Assembly: GCA_963828625.1 (NCBI GenBank)
Contig: CAWHEX010000003.1
Coordinates: forward strand, 248,001 to 312,000
Length of the DNA stretch: 64,000 bases
Origin: PALSA-894 sp963828625
Lineage (GTDB): Bacteria > Pseudomonadota > Alphaproteobacteria > Rhizobiales > Xanthobacteraceae
Direction of reading: 5' to 3'
The translations under genes were made by a program, and so were the position numbers. Positions 39,192-48,788 of the stretch are shown one piece after another; the stretch's first letter is position 1; each line of letters starts with the position of its first letter. Under the pieces are notes generated by a model. The model saw only the letters and a list, made by a program, of their open reading frames with translations. It searched no databases and was not told the origin of the DNA.

Positions 39192-39771
39192 ATGACGCGC
39201 TCTGTCTCAATCGCGGTTCTGATCGCCGCAGTCAGCCACGCCTGCGCTCGCGCACACGGGTGAAAGTGCGGGCGGCTTCCTCAGCGGCCTCGCACATCCG
39301 GTGTTCGGACCCGACCATGTCGTCGCGATGGTTGCGGTCGGGCTGTGGGGCGCGTTCCTTGGCGCCCCCGCGATCTGGCTGTTGCCGATCGTGTTTCCGC
39401 TGGTGATGGCGCTCGGCGGCGTGCTCGGCATCCTCGGCGTGCCGCTGCCCGCGGTCGAGACCGGCATCGCGTCGTCGGCGATCGTCCTCGGGCTGATGGT
39501 CGCGCTCGCGGCGCGTCCGCCACTTTGGGCCGCCGCCGTGCTGGTCGGCGTCTTCGCGATCTTCCACGGTTACGCGCACGGCAAGGAATTGCCGGACGGC
39601 GCCAACGCGGTCGCGTTCTCGGCCGGCTTCGTGATCGCGACCGGGCTGCTGCACCTCACCGGCATCGCATTCGGCCTGGCCGCGCGATGGCCCGCCGGAC
39701 GGCTCGCGGTGCGCGGGGCAGGGGGCGTCATTGCGCTGGTCGGCGTCGCCTATCTCGGCGGACTTGTATGA
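39192..39771 (+). CDS. hupE: HupE/UreJ-family membrane protein
   Basis: About 192 residues with a leader (MTRSVSIAVLIAAVSTPALA, interrupted by one extra C near 39230), then the HupE signature GLAHPVFGPDHVVAMVAVG and a second His motif FHGYAHGKELP. These His/Asp residues are proposed to bind nickel or cobalt in secondary metal permeases. Six membrane segments are visible. No hydrogenase or urease genes are in the window. The stop overlaps the ATG of the next membrane gene (ATGA). Confidence 0.88.
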
Positions 39772-40274
39772 CCGCCTTCGTCGGCGGGGTGACGCAGTTT
39801 TTCGTTCCGAGTCATTTGCTGGCCGTCGTGGCGCTCGGCCTTCTCGCGGGTCAGCATGCCGAGCGCTTTCCGCTTTCTCTGCTTGCCGCGTTCACGCTCG
39901 GGCTTCTTGCCGGTTCGATCACGGTCGCGTCCGCGATCCGCGACAACCCCGCTTCGCTTGGGCTGCTCATGCTTGCAGCGGTGGCGGCCGGCCTCGTGAT
40001 CGCCGCCTATGCGATCTCCGAATGGCTCGCCGCCGTGATGGCCTTCGCCGTGGGTTCCGCATTGCCGCTCAATGCACCGCCGCACGAGCTGACGATTGTG
40101 AACGCGATCGCGTCGCAGGCCGGGCTGGCGGTCGCGGCCATTCTGGTTCTTGCGCTTGTGGCGGCTATCGCCATGCAGGCAACGCGCCCGTGGCAGCGCA
40201 TCGGTCTGCGCGTCGTCGGCTCGTGGATCGCCGCGAGTGCGATCCTCGTGCTGGCGCTGCGATTGGCGCGATAG
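39768..40274 (+). CDS. HupE-like second membrane protein lacking the metal motif
   Basis: A 168-residue protein made of about five to six hydrophobic segments. Its start (FFVPSHLLAVVALGLLAGQ) aligns with the HupE signature but the HPxxGxDH residues are reduced to one Pro-Ser-His. It overlaps hupE by four bases (ATGA), so both products should be made together. A partner or regulatory role for the HupE protein is an inference; no function is known. Confidence 0.7.
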   Translation: MTAFVGGVTQFFVPSHLLAVVALGLLAGQHAERFPLSLLAAFTLGLLAGSITVASAIRDNPASLGLLMLAAVAAGLVIAAYAISEWLAAVMAFAVGSALPLNAPPHELTIVNAIASQAGLAVAAILVLALVAAIAMQATRPWQRIGLRVVGSWIAASAILVLALRLAR

Positions 40275-40297
40275 CGGCCTGAAGGCATAATGACGTG

Positions 40298-41518
40298 ATG
40301 ATGACCGCGTCACGCTTCCTTGCCTGTTCGATCCTGCTCGCCCTCGCGCCGTGCGCGGCGTATGCGCAAGCCGCGTTGCCGCCGGTCGTGGCCGAGTGCC
40401 ATCGACTTGGCGCCGCGCGGGCCGACCCTTGGGACTCGGAGGGGATGGCCAAGTTCAAGCAGGATCTGCTTAGCGCCTGCGAGCAGGCGATCGTTGTCGA
40501 TCCTGATGGTGCGAACACACAGCTCGCGCTGGCGCGCGCGTACAGCCCGACGAGCCGGGATAAGGATGTGGTGAGACTCCTCCGCGCCGCGGCCGCGCAG
40601 GATCACCCAAAAGCCTGGCTTGAGCTGTACGAGAGACACCGGTCCTGGGAGCGCGGCAAACTGGGCAGGCCGCAACTGGTCGACCGCGCCGAGGCCGAGC
40701 GCGCGTTGCGCAGGGCCGCCGAGTTGGGCGAGCCCGACGCCATCATGAGGTTGGTGGGCGAGTTGTCGCGTGGAACGATCGTGAAGCGCGATGCCGCAGA
40801 GGCGATCATCTGGGCGCGGCGGGCGATGACCCGGCCGCCGAAGGACAGCGATCAGGCCTCGATGGTCATCACGCTTGGCGGCGCGCTGGCCAGATCCGCA
40901 AAGCCCGAAGAGCGGCAGGAAGGCCTCCGGCTCCTGGAAAGCGTCGCGCACGGCCGCGGTAACGCGATCGGCATCATGGCTGAGACGCTTCGTGCCGACG
41001 ATCCGGTTCGCGCTCGCAAACTCCTCGAGGAGGCGATCAAACTGTGGCCCGGATTTTCAGGTGACCTCGCCGACATGCTGCTGAAGGGCGAGGGAGGTCC
41101 AAAGAACGAGAGGCGCGCGGTTTCGCTCGTCGGCGGCGGTTGGCGGTGGTGGAGCTGGTCGTCGGACGCGCCGCCGGTGCGCGCCGTATATGGGCGCCTG
41201 CTGGTCGAGGGGCGGCTTGTCACGCGCGACGTGAAAAAAGGGATCGAACTGATCTTCCAGGGCTCCAACGACTACGACACGCGGCTTGAGCTGATCCGCG
41301 CACTGGTGGCCAACCCGGACGTGCCCCTCGACTATCCCGACGGCTTTCTCTACGACGCGACCGTCGCCGCAGAGCTCGGCGAGCCCGGCGCGATGGCGGC
41401 ACTCATCGAGTTGAAGCTATCGCGCCACGTCCAGTTCGCCGACAAGGCCGGCGGCTGCGCGCTCGCCGCGAAGGACAGCGAAGCCGCGGCGAAATACGCG
41501 AGCGTGTGCGGGAAATAG
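40298..41518 (+). CDS. Secreted Sel1/TPR-like repeat protein
   Basis: A 406-residue exported protein: signal peptide around ACSILLALAPCAAYA, then helical repeats of about 36 residues of the Sel1 type (AERALRRAAELGEPDAIMRL, AAEAIIWARRAM, KLLEEAIKLWPGFSGDLADM, VAAELGEPGAMAALIEL). Sel1 repeats mediate protein contacts, often in the periplasm. Start options are GTG 40295, ATG 40298 and ATG 40301. It precedes the unidentified membrane-TPR gene by 75 bases. Frame intact. Confidence 0.75.
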   Translation: MMTASRFLACSILLALAPCAAYAQAALPPVVAECHRLGAARADPWDSEGMAKFKQDLLSACEQAIVVDPDGANTQLALARAYSPTSRDKDVVRLLRAAAAQDHPKAWLELYERHRSWERGKLGRPQLVDRAEAERALRRAAELGEPDAIMRLVGELSRGTIVKRDAAEAIIWARRAMTRPPKDSDQASMVITLGGALARSAKPEERQEGLRLLESVAHGRGNAIGIMAETLRADDPVRARKLLEEAIKLWPGFSGDLADMLLKGEGGPKNERRAVSLVGGGWRWWSWSSDAPPVRAVYGRLLVEGRLVTRDVKKGIELIFQGSNDYDTRLELIRALVANPDVPLDYPDGFLYDATVAAELGEPGAMAALIELKLSRHVQFADKAGGCALAAKDSEAAAKYASVCGK

Positions 41519-41593
41519 CGCTAGTCCGATCCACTTGTTTGATCGTCGTCGCGGTGGTCTATTATTCGCCTATTGGTTGTTTTGGGGGCGAGT

Positions 41594-43063
41594 ATGGCCA
41601 AATCCGAGCCGGGTACGGGCACAGGCGATGGACAAAAATTCGTCGAGACTGTTTTGGCCCGGCTGAGCCCGGTCGAGCAGTTCGCGAAGTGGTTCTATCT
41701 CTTTCTTCTCGTAGTCATTGTCCTGATGGGCATTGCGATCGGGATGTTGAACCCCGAGTGCGCTTTTGGCTGCGGTAGTATTGCCAAGATAACCCTAACC
41801 TGGAGCGTCAGCTTTACGGTTGCGGGCGCCTCAACGGCTGTCGGATGCATGCTTGGCTTTCTGTTTGGGATACCGCGCTCGCTTCAACAGAGCACTGTAG
41901 TAGAGCAAACGACGCTACGCCCTGACGGGACGAATGAAGCGCGCAAGGCAGCGCAAGCGGCTGAAAGACAGGCGTTCCGCAGCAACACAAGCCTCGAAGA
42001 AATATCCGACTGGCTGACCAAGATCATCATCGGAGTCGGCTTGGTCCAATTCCAGACCTTTATCGCTTACCTCTACAAGGCCGCACTGTTGGCATCGGCC
42101 TTTGTCGCCGGCAAGGAGATCAAGATCGCGGAAGACGCCGCCCTGCTGAACTACAGTGGTGATTTCTCTTCGCCGTTTTTCTTCGCGCTGATCATAGCGA
42201 CGCTCATTGCGGGTTGCCTGTTCGCATATCTGGAGACACGCACGCGGCTTACGCTGCTTTTCATGAGCGCCGAGGATGCGACCAGAACGCAGGTGGAACA
42301 GCAGAAGCTCACTGACTCGGCAACACGTCCCACGACCGTGCCTCCGGCGGAGGGAGCCGATCGGGGCGGACCGCCGGTGCAAAAAGCGCCTGCGACGCAG
42401 GAAGATAAGGACATCGCAAAGATCGGACGGGAAACGCTTTCGGATCCGAAGGAAATCGTCGGCTGGGCGCTGGCGCAGGCGCGGCTCGGTAATTTCGATG
42501 TGGCCGAAGACGCACTGCGCGATGCGTTGCAAAAGGATCCGGAAAACGACGATATCCGGCGGCATATCGCCGATGTACGGCGCTTGCGCGGTAATTTTTC
42601 CGGTTCGAATGAGATGATCAACGAGGTCATCAAACGGACGAGTGATCCCGTTAAACGTGCCTCGTTGCTAAAAAGCTCCTTGCTCGCGGCCCTTTACATT
42701 CCGGAGCCGCATGGATTCCGGCAAGCGATCGATCTTTCCGACCAGCTTGTCGCGCTGCCCGACGCGGCGAAGGATCCGATGATCCATGTGTGGCGCGCAG
42801 CGGCGTTCGGGCAGTCCCACGCTTGGCTCAAGCGGAACTCGGGCACGAAAGACCAATTGGACGACGCACGGCGCAAGGCGTTGGAGGCCGTCACGAAGGC
42901 TGTCGAGTTGTCGAAGGACTACAACTCCGCGCCACGGAAACTGTTGAGGGAAATTTTCAATCCGGACTTAGAACACAGCATGCTCGATGAGAGCGACCTG
43001 ATCGACTTCAAGGAGGACGACGACTTCAAAAAGGTCGTCTACCGCGACAAGCCGGCCAGCTAG
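41594..43063 (+). CDS. Unidentified four-helix membrane protein with TPR-like C-terminus
   Basis: A 489-residue protein with no family I can name. Membrane helices are predicted at about residues 33-52, 69-92, 143-165 and 194-213. A conserved-looking FGIPR follows helix 2 and NTSLEEISDWLTKIIIGVG (131-149) leads into helix 3. After a Pro-rich linker (about 235-270), helical repeats with TPR-like spacing (AQARLGNFDVAEDALRDALQ, SGSNEMINEVIK) run to the end. GGGGGCG precedes the ATG at 41594. The region is less GC-rich and uses rarer codons than its neighbours, suggesting transfer. Confidence 0.7.
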   Translation: MAKSEPGTGTGDGQKFVETVLARLSPVEQFAKWFYLFLLVVIVLMGIAIGMLNPECAFGCGSIAKITLTWSVSFTVAGASTAVGCMLGFLFGIPRSLQQSTVVEQTTLRPDGTNEARKAAQAAERQAFRSNTSLEEISDWLTKIIIGVGLVQFQTFIAYLYKAALLASAFVAGKEIKIAEDAALLNYSGDFSSPFFFALIIATLIAGCLFAYLETRTRLTLLFMSAEDATRTQVEQQKLTDSATRPTTVPPAEGADRGGPPVQKAPATQEDKDIAKIGRETLSDPKEIVGWALAQARLGNFDVAEDALRDALQKDPENDDIRRHIADVRRLRGNFSGSNEMINEVIKRTSDPVKRASLLKSSLLAALYIPEPHGFRQAIDLSDQLVALPDAAKDPMIHVWRAAAFGQSHAWLKRNSGTKDQLDDARRKALEAVTKAVELSKDYNSAPRKLLREIFNPDLEHSMLDESDLIDFKEDDDFKKVVYRDKPAS

Positions 43064-43066
43064 CGG

Positions 43067-43741
43067 TTACTCCGCTGCGGTCGCGGCGCTGTCGCGCTTC
43101 TCGGCTTCCTCCGCGGCGCGCGCAATCGCGTCCGCCAGATAGGCCGGGTCCTGTGCGCCCGAAATCGCGAGCACGCCGCCGAGGATGAAGCAGGGCACGC
43201 CGTCGATGCCCGCCTGCTTGGCCTGCTCGGCTTCCTGCGTGACGCGATCGACGTCGCGATCGCTCGCCAGCAGTTCGCGCGTGAGGTTCGCGTCCATGCC
43301 GCAATCGGCCGCGGCCTTGACCAGCACTTCGCGATCGGTGAGGTCGGCGCCCTCGCTGAAATAAAGCTCCATCAGGCGCTGCTTCATCTTGCCGGCATCG
43401 CCCGCGTTGCGCGCCCACAGGATCAGGCGGTGGCAGTCGAGCGTGTTCGGCTGGCGCGCGATCTTGTCGACCTCATAGTTCAGGCCTTCCGCCTTCGCGG
43501 CGGCGGCGACACGTCCGGCGATCTGCTTGTAACGCTCGGGCGAGCCGAATTTCTTGGTCAGATATTCGTCGCGGCTGATGCCTTCGCGCGGCACCCAGTC
43601 ATTGAGGAAATAGGGCCGCCAGCGGATCTCGACCGGGATGTCGGGGCGCAGTTCGAGCGCGTGCTCCAGGCGGCGCTTGCCGATGAAGCACCAGGGGCAC
43701 ACCACGTCGGAGACGACATCGATGACAAGCGGTTCGGCCAT
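43067..43741 (-). CDS. DsbA-family oxidoreductase, FrnE-type
   Basis: A 224-residue thioredoxin-fold protein with the active-site CPWC in VVSDVVCPWCFIGKRRLEHA and the cis-Pro loop GIDGVPCFILGG. This is the FrnE/2-hydroxychromene isomerase-like group of DsbA proteins, without a signal peptide, so it is probably cytoplasmic; FrnE proteins have been linked to oxidative-stress tolerance. Frame intact. It converges with the membrane-TPR gene (four-base gap). Confidence 0.92.
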   Translation of the reverse strand: MAEPLVIDVVSDVVCPWCFIGKRRLEHALELRPDIPVEIRWRPYFLNDWVPREGISRDEYLTKKFGSPERYKQIAGRVAAAAKAEGLNYEVDKIARQPNTLDCHRLILWARNAGDAGKMKQRLMELYFSEGADLTDREVLVKAAADCGMDANLTRELLASDRDVDRVTQEAEQAKQAGIDGVPCFILGGVLAISGAQDPAYLADAIARAAEEAEKRDSAATAAE

Positions 43742-43777
43742 GAAACTACCCTCGTTTTCACGAAAGTAGGCGCTGCC

Positions 43778-45020
43778 TTATTCCGCCGCAACCATGCGCT
43801 GGTCGATTGTGCGGGCGAGCAGGGTCTCGACCGTGTCGCGCGCCCGGAACGCCGCGAGCGAGATGGCCGTGCCGAGGCGGGTGCGCTCGGTGCCGAGCGC
43901 AAGCGTCGTGTGCTTGAGCACGCTCGCGATGCGCCGCGCCACCACATGCGCGGTGACGAGATCGGTTTCCATGAAGGCGATCAGGATCGTGCCGTCGTCG
44001 TCCCGGCAGGCGATGTCGCTTGTGCGCAGGAGGCGACCGGTGATGCGGGCCGCATCGAGGCTGGCACGCATGGGCAGCCGGTCGAACGAGAACCGCGCGA
44101 CCGAGAGCCCTGCGCCGCGCGTCGCCGCGACTGCGGCACGGTCGAGCTGGTTCATGAACGCTGCGCGCGTCATCAGGCCGGTATCGGGCGCGAGCGCGCC
44201 CTTCTGGTCGAGCGAAGCGGTGACGCGCTTGAGCCGTCCTGCGAAAGCATGCATGCGCGCGAGCGGAAGCATGTGCGCGGCGATCATCTGCGGGTCGCCG
44301 CTGATGCGATCGACGTTCGGCATGCGCTCGGGGTTCTGTTCGAGCGCATCGCGCGGCACGATCACCGGGAGGTCGCGCCAGCGCGGATCGGCGGCAAGCT
44401 CGTCCATGAAGTCGTCGACCATCGAGCGGTTGAAGCCGTCACCGATCACGACGCCGTCGATGTCGCGCGCGCCAAGGTAGCTGCGCGCGGTATCGAGCGA
44501 GAATGTGCCGGCCAGTCCCATGCACTCGCCGACCGCCACCGTCAGTGCCGGAAAGTTGCGGCCGCGGCCTGCGACCAGCACGGTCGCGTCCTCGAGCGGA
44601 TCGTGTTGCGGAAACTCGGGCCGGTCGTCGCGTTCCGCTGCCTCTTCGCAGCCGGCTCAACGCGGTCGCGTGCAACGCGCGCACGCGCAGCGCGGCGCGC
44701 AGGCGCGGAACGAGTTGGACCGCGACATTATCAGCGACCATCGGAATGACATGCGGCGAGGCCGGCGCTTCGCCGGGCGGCATGACGGCCACGATGGGAA
44801 CGAGCGGTTGACGGCCTTCGAACGCGGACGCGACGGAAAACTGGAGATTTGGGCTCGTCGCGCTGTCGACCAGCACGACCGCCGACGGGCGAAGCTTCGC
44901 CAGGCCCGCAATGCCGTCCACGCCGACCGCGCGTGTGGGGAGATTGCCCCCCTGCGCCAGCGCTTCGCGCACTTGCGCACCGTCGTCGGCAACGACGATG
45001 ACCGGACCTGACAACGCCAT
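43778..45020 (-). CDS. Degenerate receiver-receiver-GGDEF protein
   Basis: Restored length is about 413 residues. Two receiver-like alpha/beta domains (IVVADDGAQVREALAQ with LVDSA; then LVAGRGRNFPALTVAVGECM with DGVVIGD) precede a GGDEF-type fold (LAPDTGLMTRAAFMNQLDRA). The catalytic GG(D/E)EF signature is replaced by DDDGTILIAF, so diguanylate cyclase activity is not expected. This is the PleD-like layout gone degenerate. One extra base near 44641 lies between the receivers. It is the last gene of a minus-strand unit with an adenylate-forming-like gene and a binding protein. Confidence 0.7.
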
Positions 45021-45113
45021 GGCTGATACGCCGCCCTTACAAAGACAGGCGGAAACCTAGCGAACCCGCGTAAAGGACGCGTCAACGCGGACCCAGCAGT
45101 TTTTCAGGGAACG

Positions 45114-46692
45114 TTAAGCAGCGGATACCTGTTGTGGCGGCTTCCGGGCGCGAAAAGCCGCGACCAGCAAGGGGTTGGCGCCATGCGAAAGTAACGCGTC
45201 GCAGATGGCGTCGCGATTAACCCCGGTGCCGGCAAGCCGGTGGCCGGCGAGCATGTCCGGCAGCGCCGCGAGCGTCGAGCCGTCCTCGATGCCGGCGATC
45301 AGGTCCTGCAGGGTGCGCAGCGCAAAGCGGTAGCCGCCGACGCTGACGATGCCCGGGGGCGGGCCGTCGATCGCAAGAAGATGGGTGTCGCGGTCGAGGC
45401 GGCACGGGTAGCCGGTGTCCACGGTGCCGTCGGTCGCCTTCAGCCGCGGGCCGGTGCCGCGCTCGGAGCCGGGCGGGAACGCGGCGTGCGCCACCATCGG
45501 ACCGGAGAGCACCAGCGTGCCGGCCGGCGAGCGCGCGACGTCGAGCACATGCATCCCCCGTGCCGCGCCGCGCGGCACGACAATGCGGCCGGGCGCGATG
45601 GCGGACGGCTTGCCGTCGGCCTCGCGCCGCGTCGCGATCAGGCCGGTCTCGCCGAACACCGCGACATCGACCAGCGTTTCGCCGCCGGACCAGATGAAGC
45701 TTGCGGCGAGGCGCTCCGGCGCGCGCCACACCGAAAGGATGACGTGATGCGCGTTGCGCGTGCCGATCAGCCCGGCCTCGGCAAGCCGCGCCACCATCGG
45801 GCCGGGGAGAACCGCGACGGTGCAGCCTTCGTCGGTCAGCTGCGCTGCGAACGTCGCGGGCGCGAACGGATGATGCAGCACCAGCGTGCCGCCGCTCAGC
45901 AGCCAGGGCACGAGCGTGGTGGACAATCCCGCGAATGACGCAAGCGCGAGCGCGCCGAGGATCGTCGCTTCCGGTTCGATACGCGCCTCGAGATGCGAAG
46001 CCAAGCCTCCAGCCAACAGTTCTGCATGGCTGCGCGCGACCGGCACGATACCTTCGGGCGCGACGTCGAATGTCACCACCGCGACATGCGCGGACGCATC
46101 ACCGGGCCGCTCGATGATCGGAGCTTCGTAGTGATCCGTGAAAATGTCGTCGATCGGCACGACGCCGTCGGGGAGGTTCTCGCCGAAGCCGTAGAGGAAG
46201 CGGATGGTGAAGGTGTCCATCGCGATGTGCATCGCGAGGTCGCCATGCACCGTATCGCCGATGCGCTGGCAGCCGATCAGCGCACGGGCCGCAACGCGTG
46301 TGAGGGCGGCGGCCGCATCCGCGTGGCGCCAGAGCAGCGGCAGCGGCGCGGCGATCAAGCCCGGCGCGCAGGATCGCGAGCAGCACGATCACGCTTTCGA
46401 CCGTATTGGGAAGCTGAAGCGCGATGACGGAGTCGGTCGGCAGGCCGAAGCCGCGCAGCCGCGCGGCGAGCGCGCTCACTGCGCGGTCGGCCTGGGCGTA
46501 GGTGAGACGGCGCACCGGCCCGTCGGTGAACGCGACGCGATCGGGCGGATCGATCAACGCAAGCGCATCCGGCCGCGCCGCGACGGTACGGCGGAAAAGA
46601 TCGTCGAGCGTCGCGCGGACGGGAGGCAGGTCGCTGGTGGTGTCGTCTGCCGCGCCCGGCGCCGTTGCGTTCAAGGTAGCCCCCAGGATCAC
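45114..46692 (-). CDS. Adenylate-forming (acyl-CoA synthetase) family protein, degenerate motifs
   Basis: About 525 residues with the AMP-binding enzyme fold: start ATLDDLFRRTVAARPDALALID, RLTYAQADRAVSALAARLR, LQLPNTVESVIVLLAILRAGL. The phosphate-binding loop (normally a TSGTTGxPKG motif) reads TFDVAPEGIVPVARSH, and no catalytic C-terminal Lys is evident, though FGETG and VDTGYP-like later motifs remain. Activity may be lost or changed. One extra G near 46362. The GTG start at 46692 follows AGGA, which overlaps the stop of the upstream binding protein. Confidence 0.7.
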
Positions 46693-46699
46693 GCGTTCC

Positions 46700-48525
46700 T
46701 CATTGCGTCTGCGGCGCACGCCACCACGTCTCGGGCACATAACCATGCAACGACGTGACCGCGGGCCGCTCGATGTAGGTCCAGCGCGCGAGCCATTGTT
46801 CCGGCGCGTGGAACAGCGGCACGACGTAGAACCCCGACATCAGCACGCGGTCGAGCGCACGCACTGCCGCGATCACGTCCGTCCGCGTCTCGGCCTTGAG
46901 CAGGGCGGCAATCATGGCATCCGCCGCCGCGCTTTTGACGCCCATGTAGTTGCGGCTGCCGTTGCTGTCGGCCGCCGCCGAACTCCAGTAGAAGGCCTGC
47001 TCGTTGCCCGGCGAGAGCGACTGGTCCCAGCGGTACTGGATCATGTCGTAATCGAAGGCGATTCGCCGCGCCTCGTATTGTACCGCATCGGCAAGGCGAA
47101 CCTGCGCGGTGATCCCGGCGCGCTTGAGCTGGGCGGCGAACAGCAGCCCGATGCGCTCCTCGTCGCGGTTCAGGGTGAGGATCTCGAAACTCCAGCGGCT
47201 TTGCGGTGCGTTTCTCGATCAGTTCGGTGCCGCGCAGCTCGTAGCCGGCGGCGTTGAACAGCGCGAGCGCGCGGCGCAGCAGCGTGCGGTCGCGGCCCGA
47301 GCCGTCGGTTACCGGCGGCTGCCACTTCCCATCCATCACGTCGGTGCGGACCGCATCCCGGAAATGGCGCCAGCAACGCGCGCTCGCGCGCATCGGCGGC
47401 ACGCCCGCGCGCGGAAAGTTCCGAGCCCTCGAAATAGCTGCCGCTGCGGCGGTAGAGGTCGAAGAAGATCGAATGGTTCACCCATTCGAAATCGAACAGC
47501 AGCGCGACGGCTTCGCGCACGCGGATGTCCGCGAATGGCGCGCGGCGAGCGTTGAAGACGAAATTGAAGCTCGGCTTTGGTAGGCCCGAGGTGAAGGTTT
47601 CCTTCACGACGCGCTTGTCGCGCAGCGCCGGAAAATCGTAGCTCGTCTGCCAGCGGCCGGGATCGTCCTCCTTGCGCAGGTCGAACAGGCCCTTCTTGAA
47701 CGCCTCGTGATAGGCGGCGGCGTCGCGGTAATAGTCGAAACGGATCTCGTCGAAATTCCAGAAGCCGCGATTGACCGCGAGGTCACGCCCCCAATAGTCG
47801 GGATTGCGCGTGAGCGTGATGCTCTTGCCGGCATCGACCTTGCCGACGACGTAGGGGCCGCTGCCGAGCGGCGGCGTCATCGAGGTTTCCTCGAAGGTGT
47901 CCGGGTTGATGGCGTGTTTTGCCAGCACCGGCATCAGCCCGAGAATGAGCGGCAGCTCGCGATCCTCGCCGCTCCCGAAATCGAAACGCACCGTGCGGTC
48001 GTTCAGCACCTCGGCCTTCGTCACCTTCGAATAAAAGATGCGATGGTTCGGACGCCCCCGGTCGCGCAGCAACTGCCAGGAAAAGAGAACGTCCTGCGCC
48101 GTCACCGGCTTGCCGTCGGAGAAACGCGCCGCCGGGTTGAGCGTGAAGGTCACAAAGCTGCGCGCCGCATCGGTATCGACCGACTGCGCTAGCAGTCCGT
48201 AAAGCGTGAACGGCTCGTCGAGCCCGCGCACCATCAGGCTCTCGACGACATGGCCGGCGATGATGTTGCTGCCGCTGACGAGCGGCGCGCGGATGCCCTG
48301 CGGCGGCAGCCCCTTGATGATGAAGGGATTGAGGCTGTCGAAACTGCCGAGCCAGCCCTGGACCAGCCGCCCGCCTTTCGGGGCCGCAGGATTGGCGTAA
48401 CGGAAGTGCGCAAAGTCGGCGGGCAGCGCCGGCTCACCATGCATCGCGATGGCATGGCGCGGCGCGCCCAGCGCATGCGCCGTCAGCGCAATGCCGATCA
48501 GCGCCGCGCCGGCGATGCGCGTCAC
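46700..48525 (-). CDS. YejA/OppA-type extracellular binding protein
   Basis: A family 5 binding protein of about 608 residues, closest in layout to the YejA receptors of microcin-C/peptide importers: HAIAMHGEPALPADFAHFRY, NPAAPKGGRLVQGWLGSFDS, SLMVRGLDEPFTLYGLLA, MTPPLGSGPYVVG, RNPDYWGRDLAVNRGFWNFD and FNARRAPFADIRVREAVALL. At least three shifts lie between 47050 and 47440. The start is unsure: a GTG at 48525 begins a signal-like VTRIAGAALIGIALTAHALG. No YejBEF genes are present. A palindrome lies upstream at 48618. Confidence 0.82.
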
Positions 48526-48617
48526 GGACCGCGAACTGATGATGGGCTGGCGCAGGATCGACCCGGCTCCGATTCGTCGTGTGTGCGTGAATCTATCACG
48601 GCGGCCGAAGCCTTCAG

Positions 48618-48641
48618 GATGTCGGTACAAGTACCGACATC
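48618..48641. promoter_or_regulatory. 24-bp perfect palindrome, operator-like
   Basis: GATGTCGGTAC (48618-48628), AA, GTACCGACATC (48631-48641) is a perfect inverted repeat with 11-bp arms. It lies between the divergent YejA-type binding-protein gene (start about 48525, minus) and the IalB gene (start 48789, plus). Arm length, symmetry and position fit a dimeric repressor site; the regulator is not in the window. Confidence 0.6.
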
Positions 48642-48788
48642 ACCACTGGAATCTGCCCCGGAATTGGGCTAATCGACAGAGCCCCTGTCACGCTGTCGCC
48701 GCATTTGACGACGAGACAGCGCGCGACGGGGCGTCCGCGGCGGGTGACGCAGGACAATAAAGACATTCTGACAGAGGACTTTGATCGC

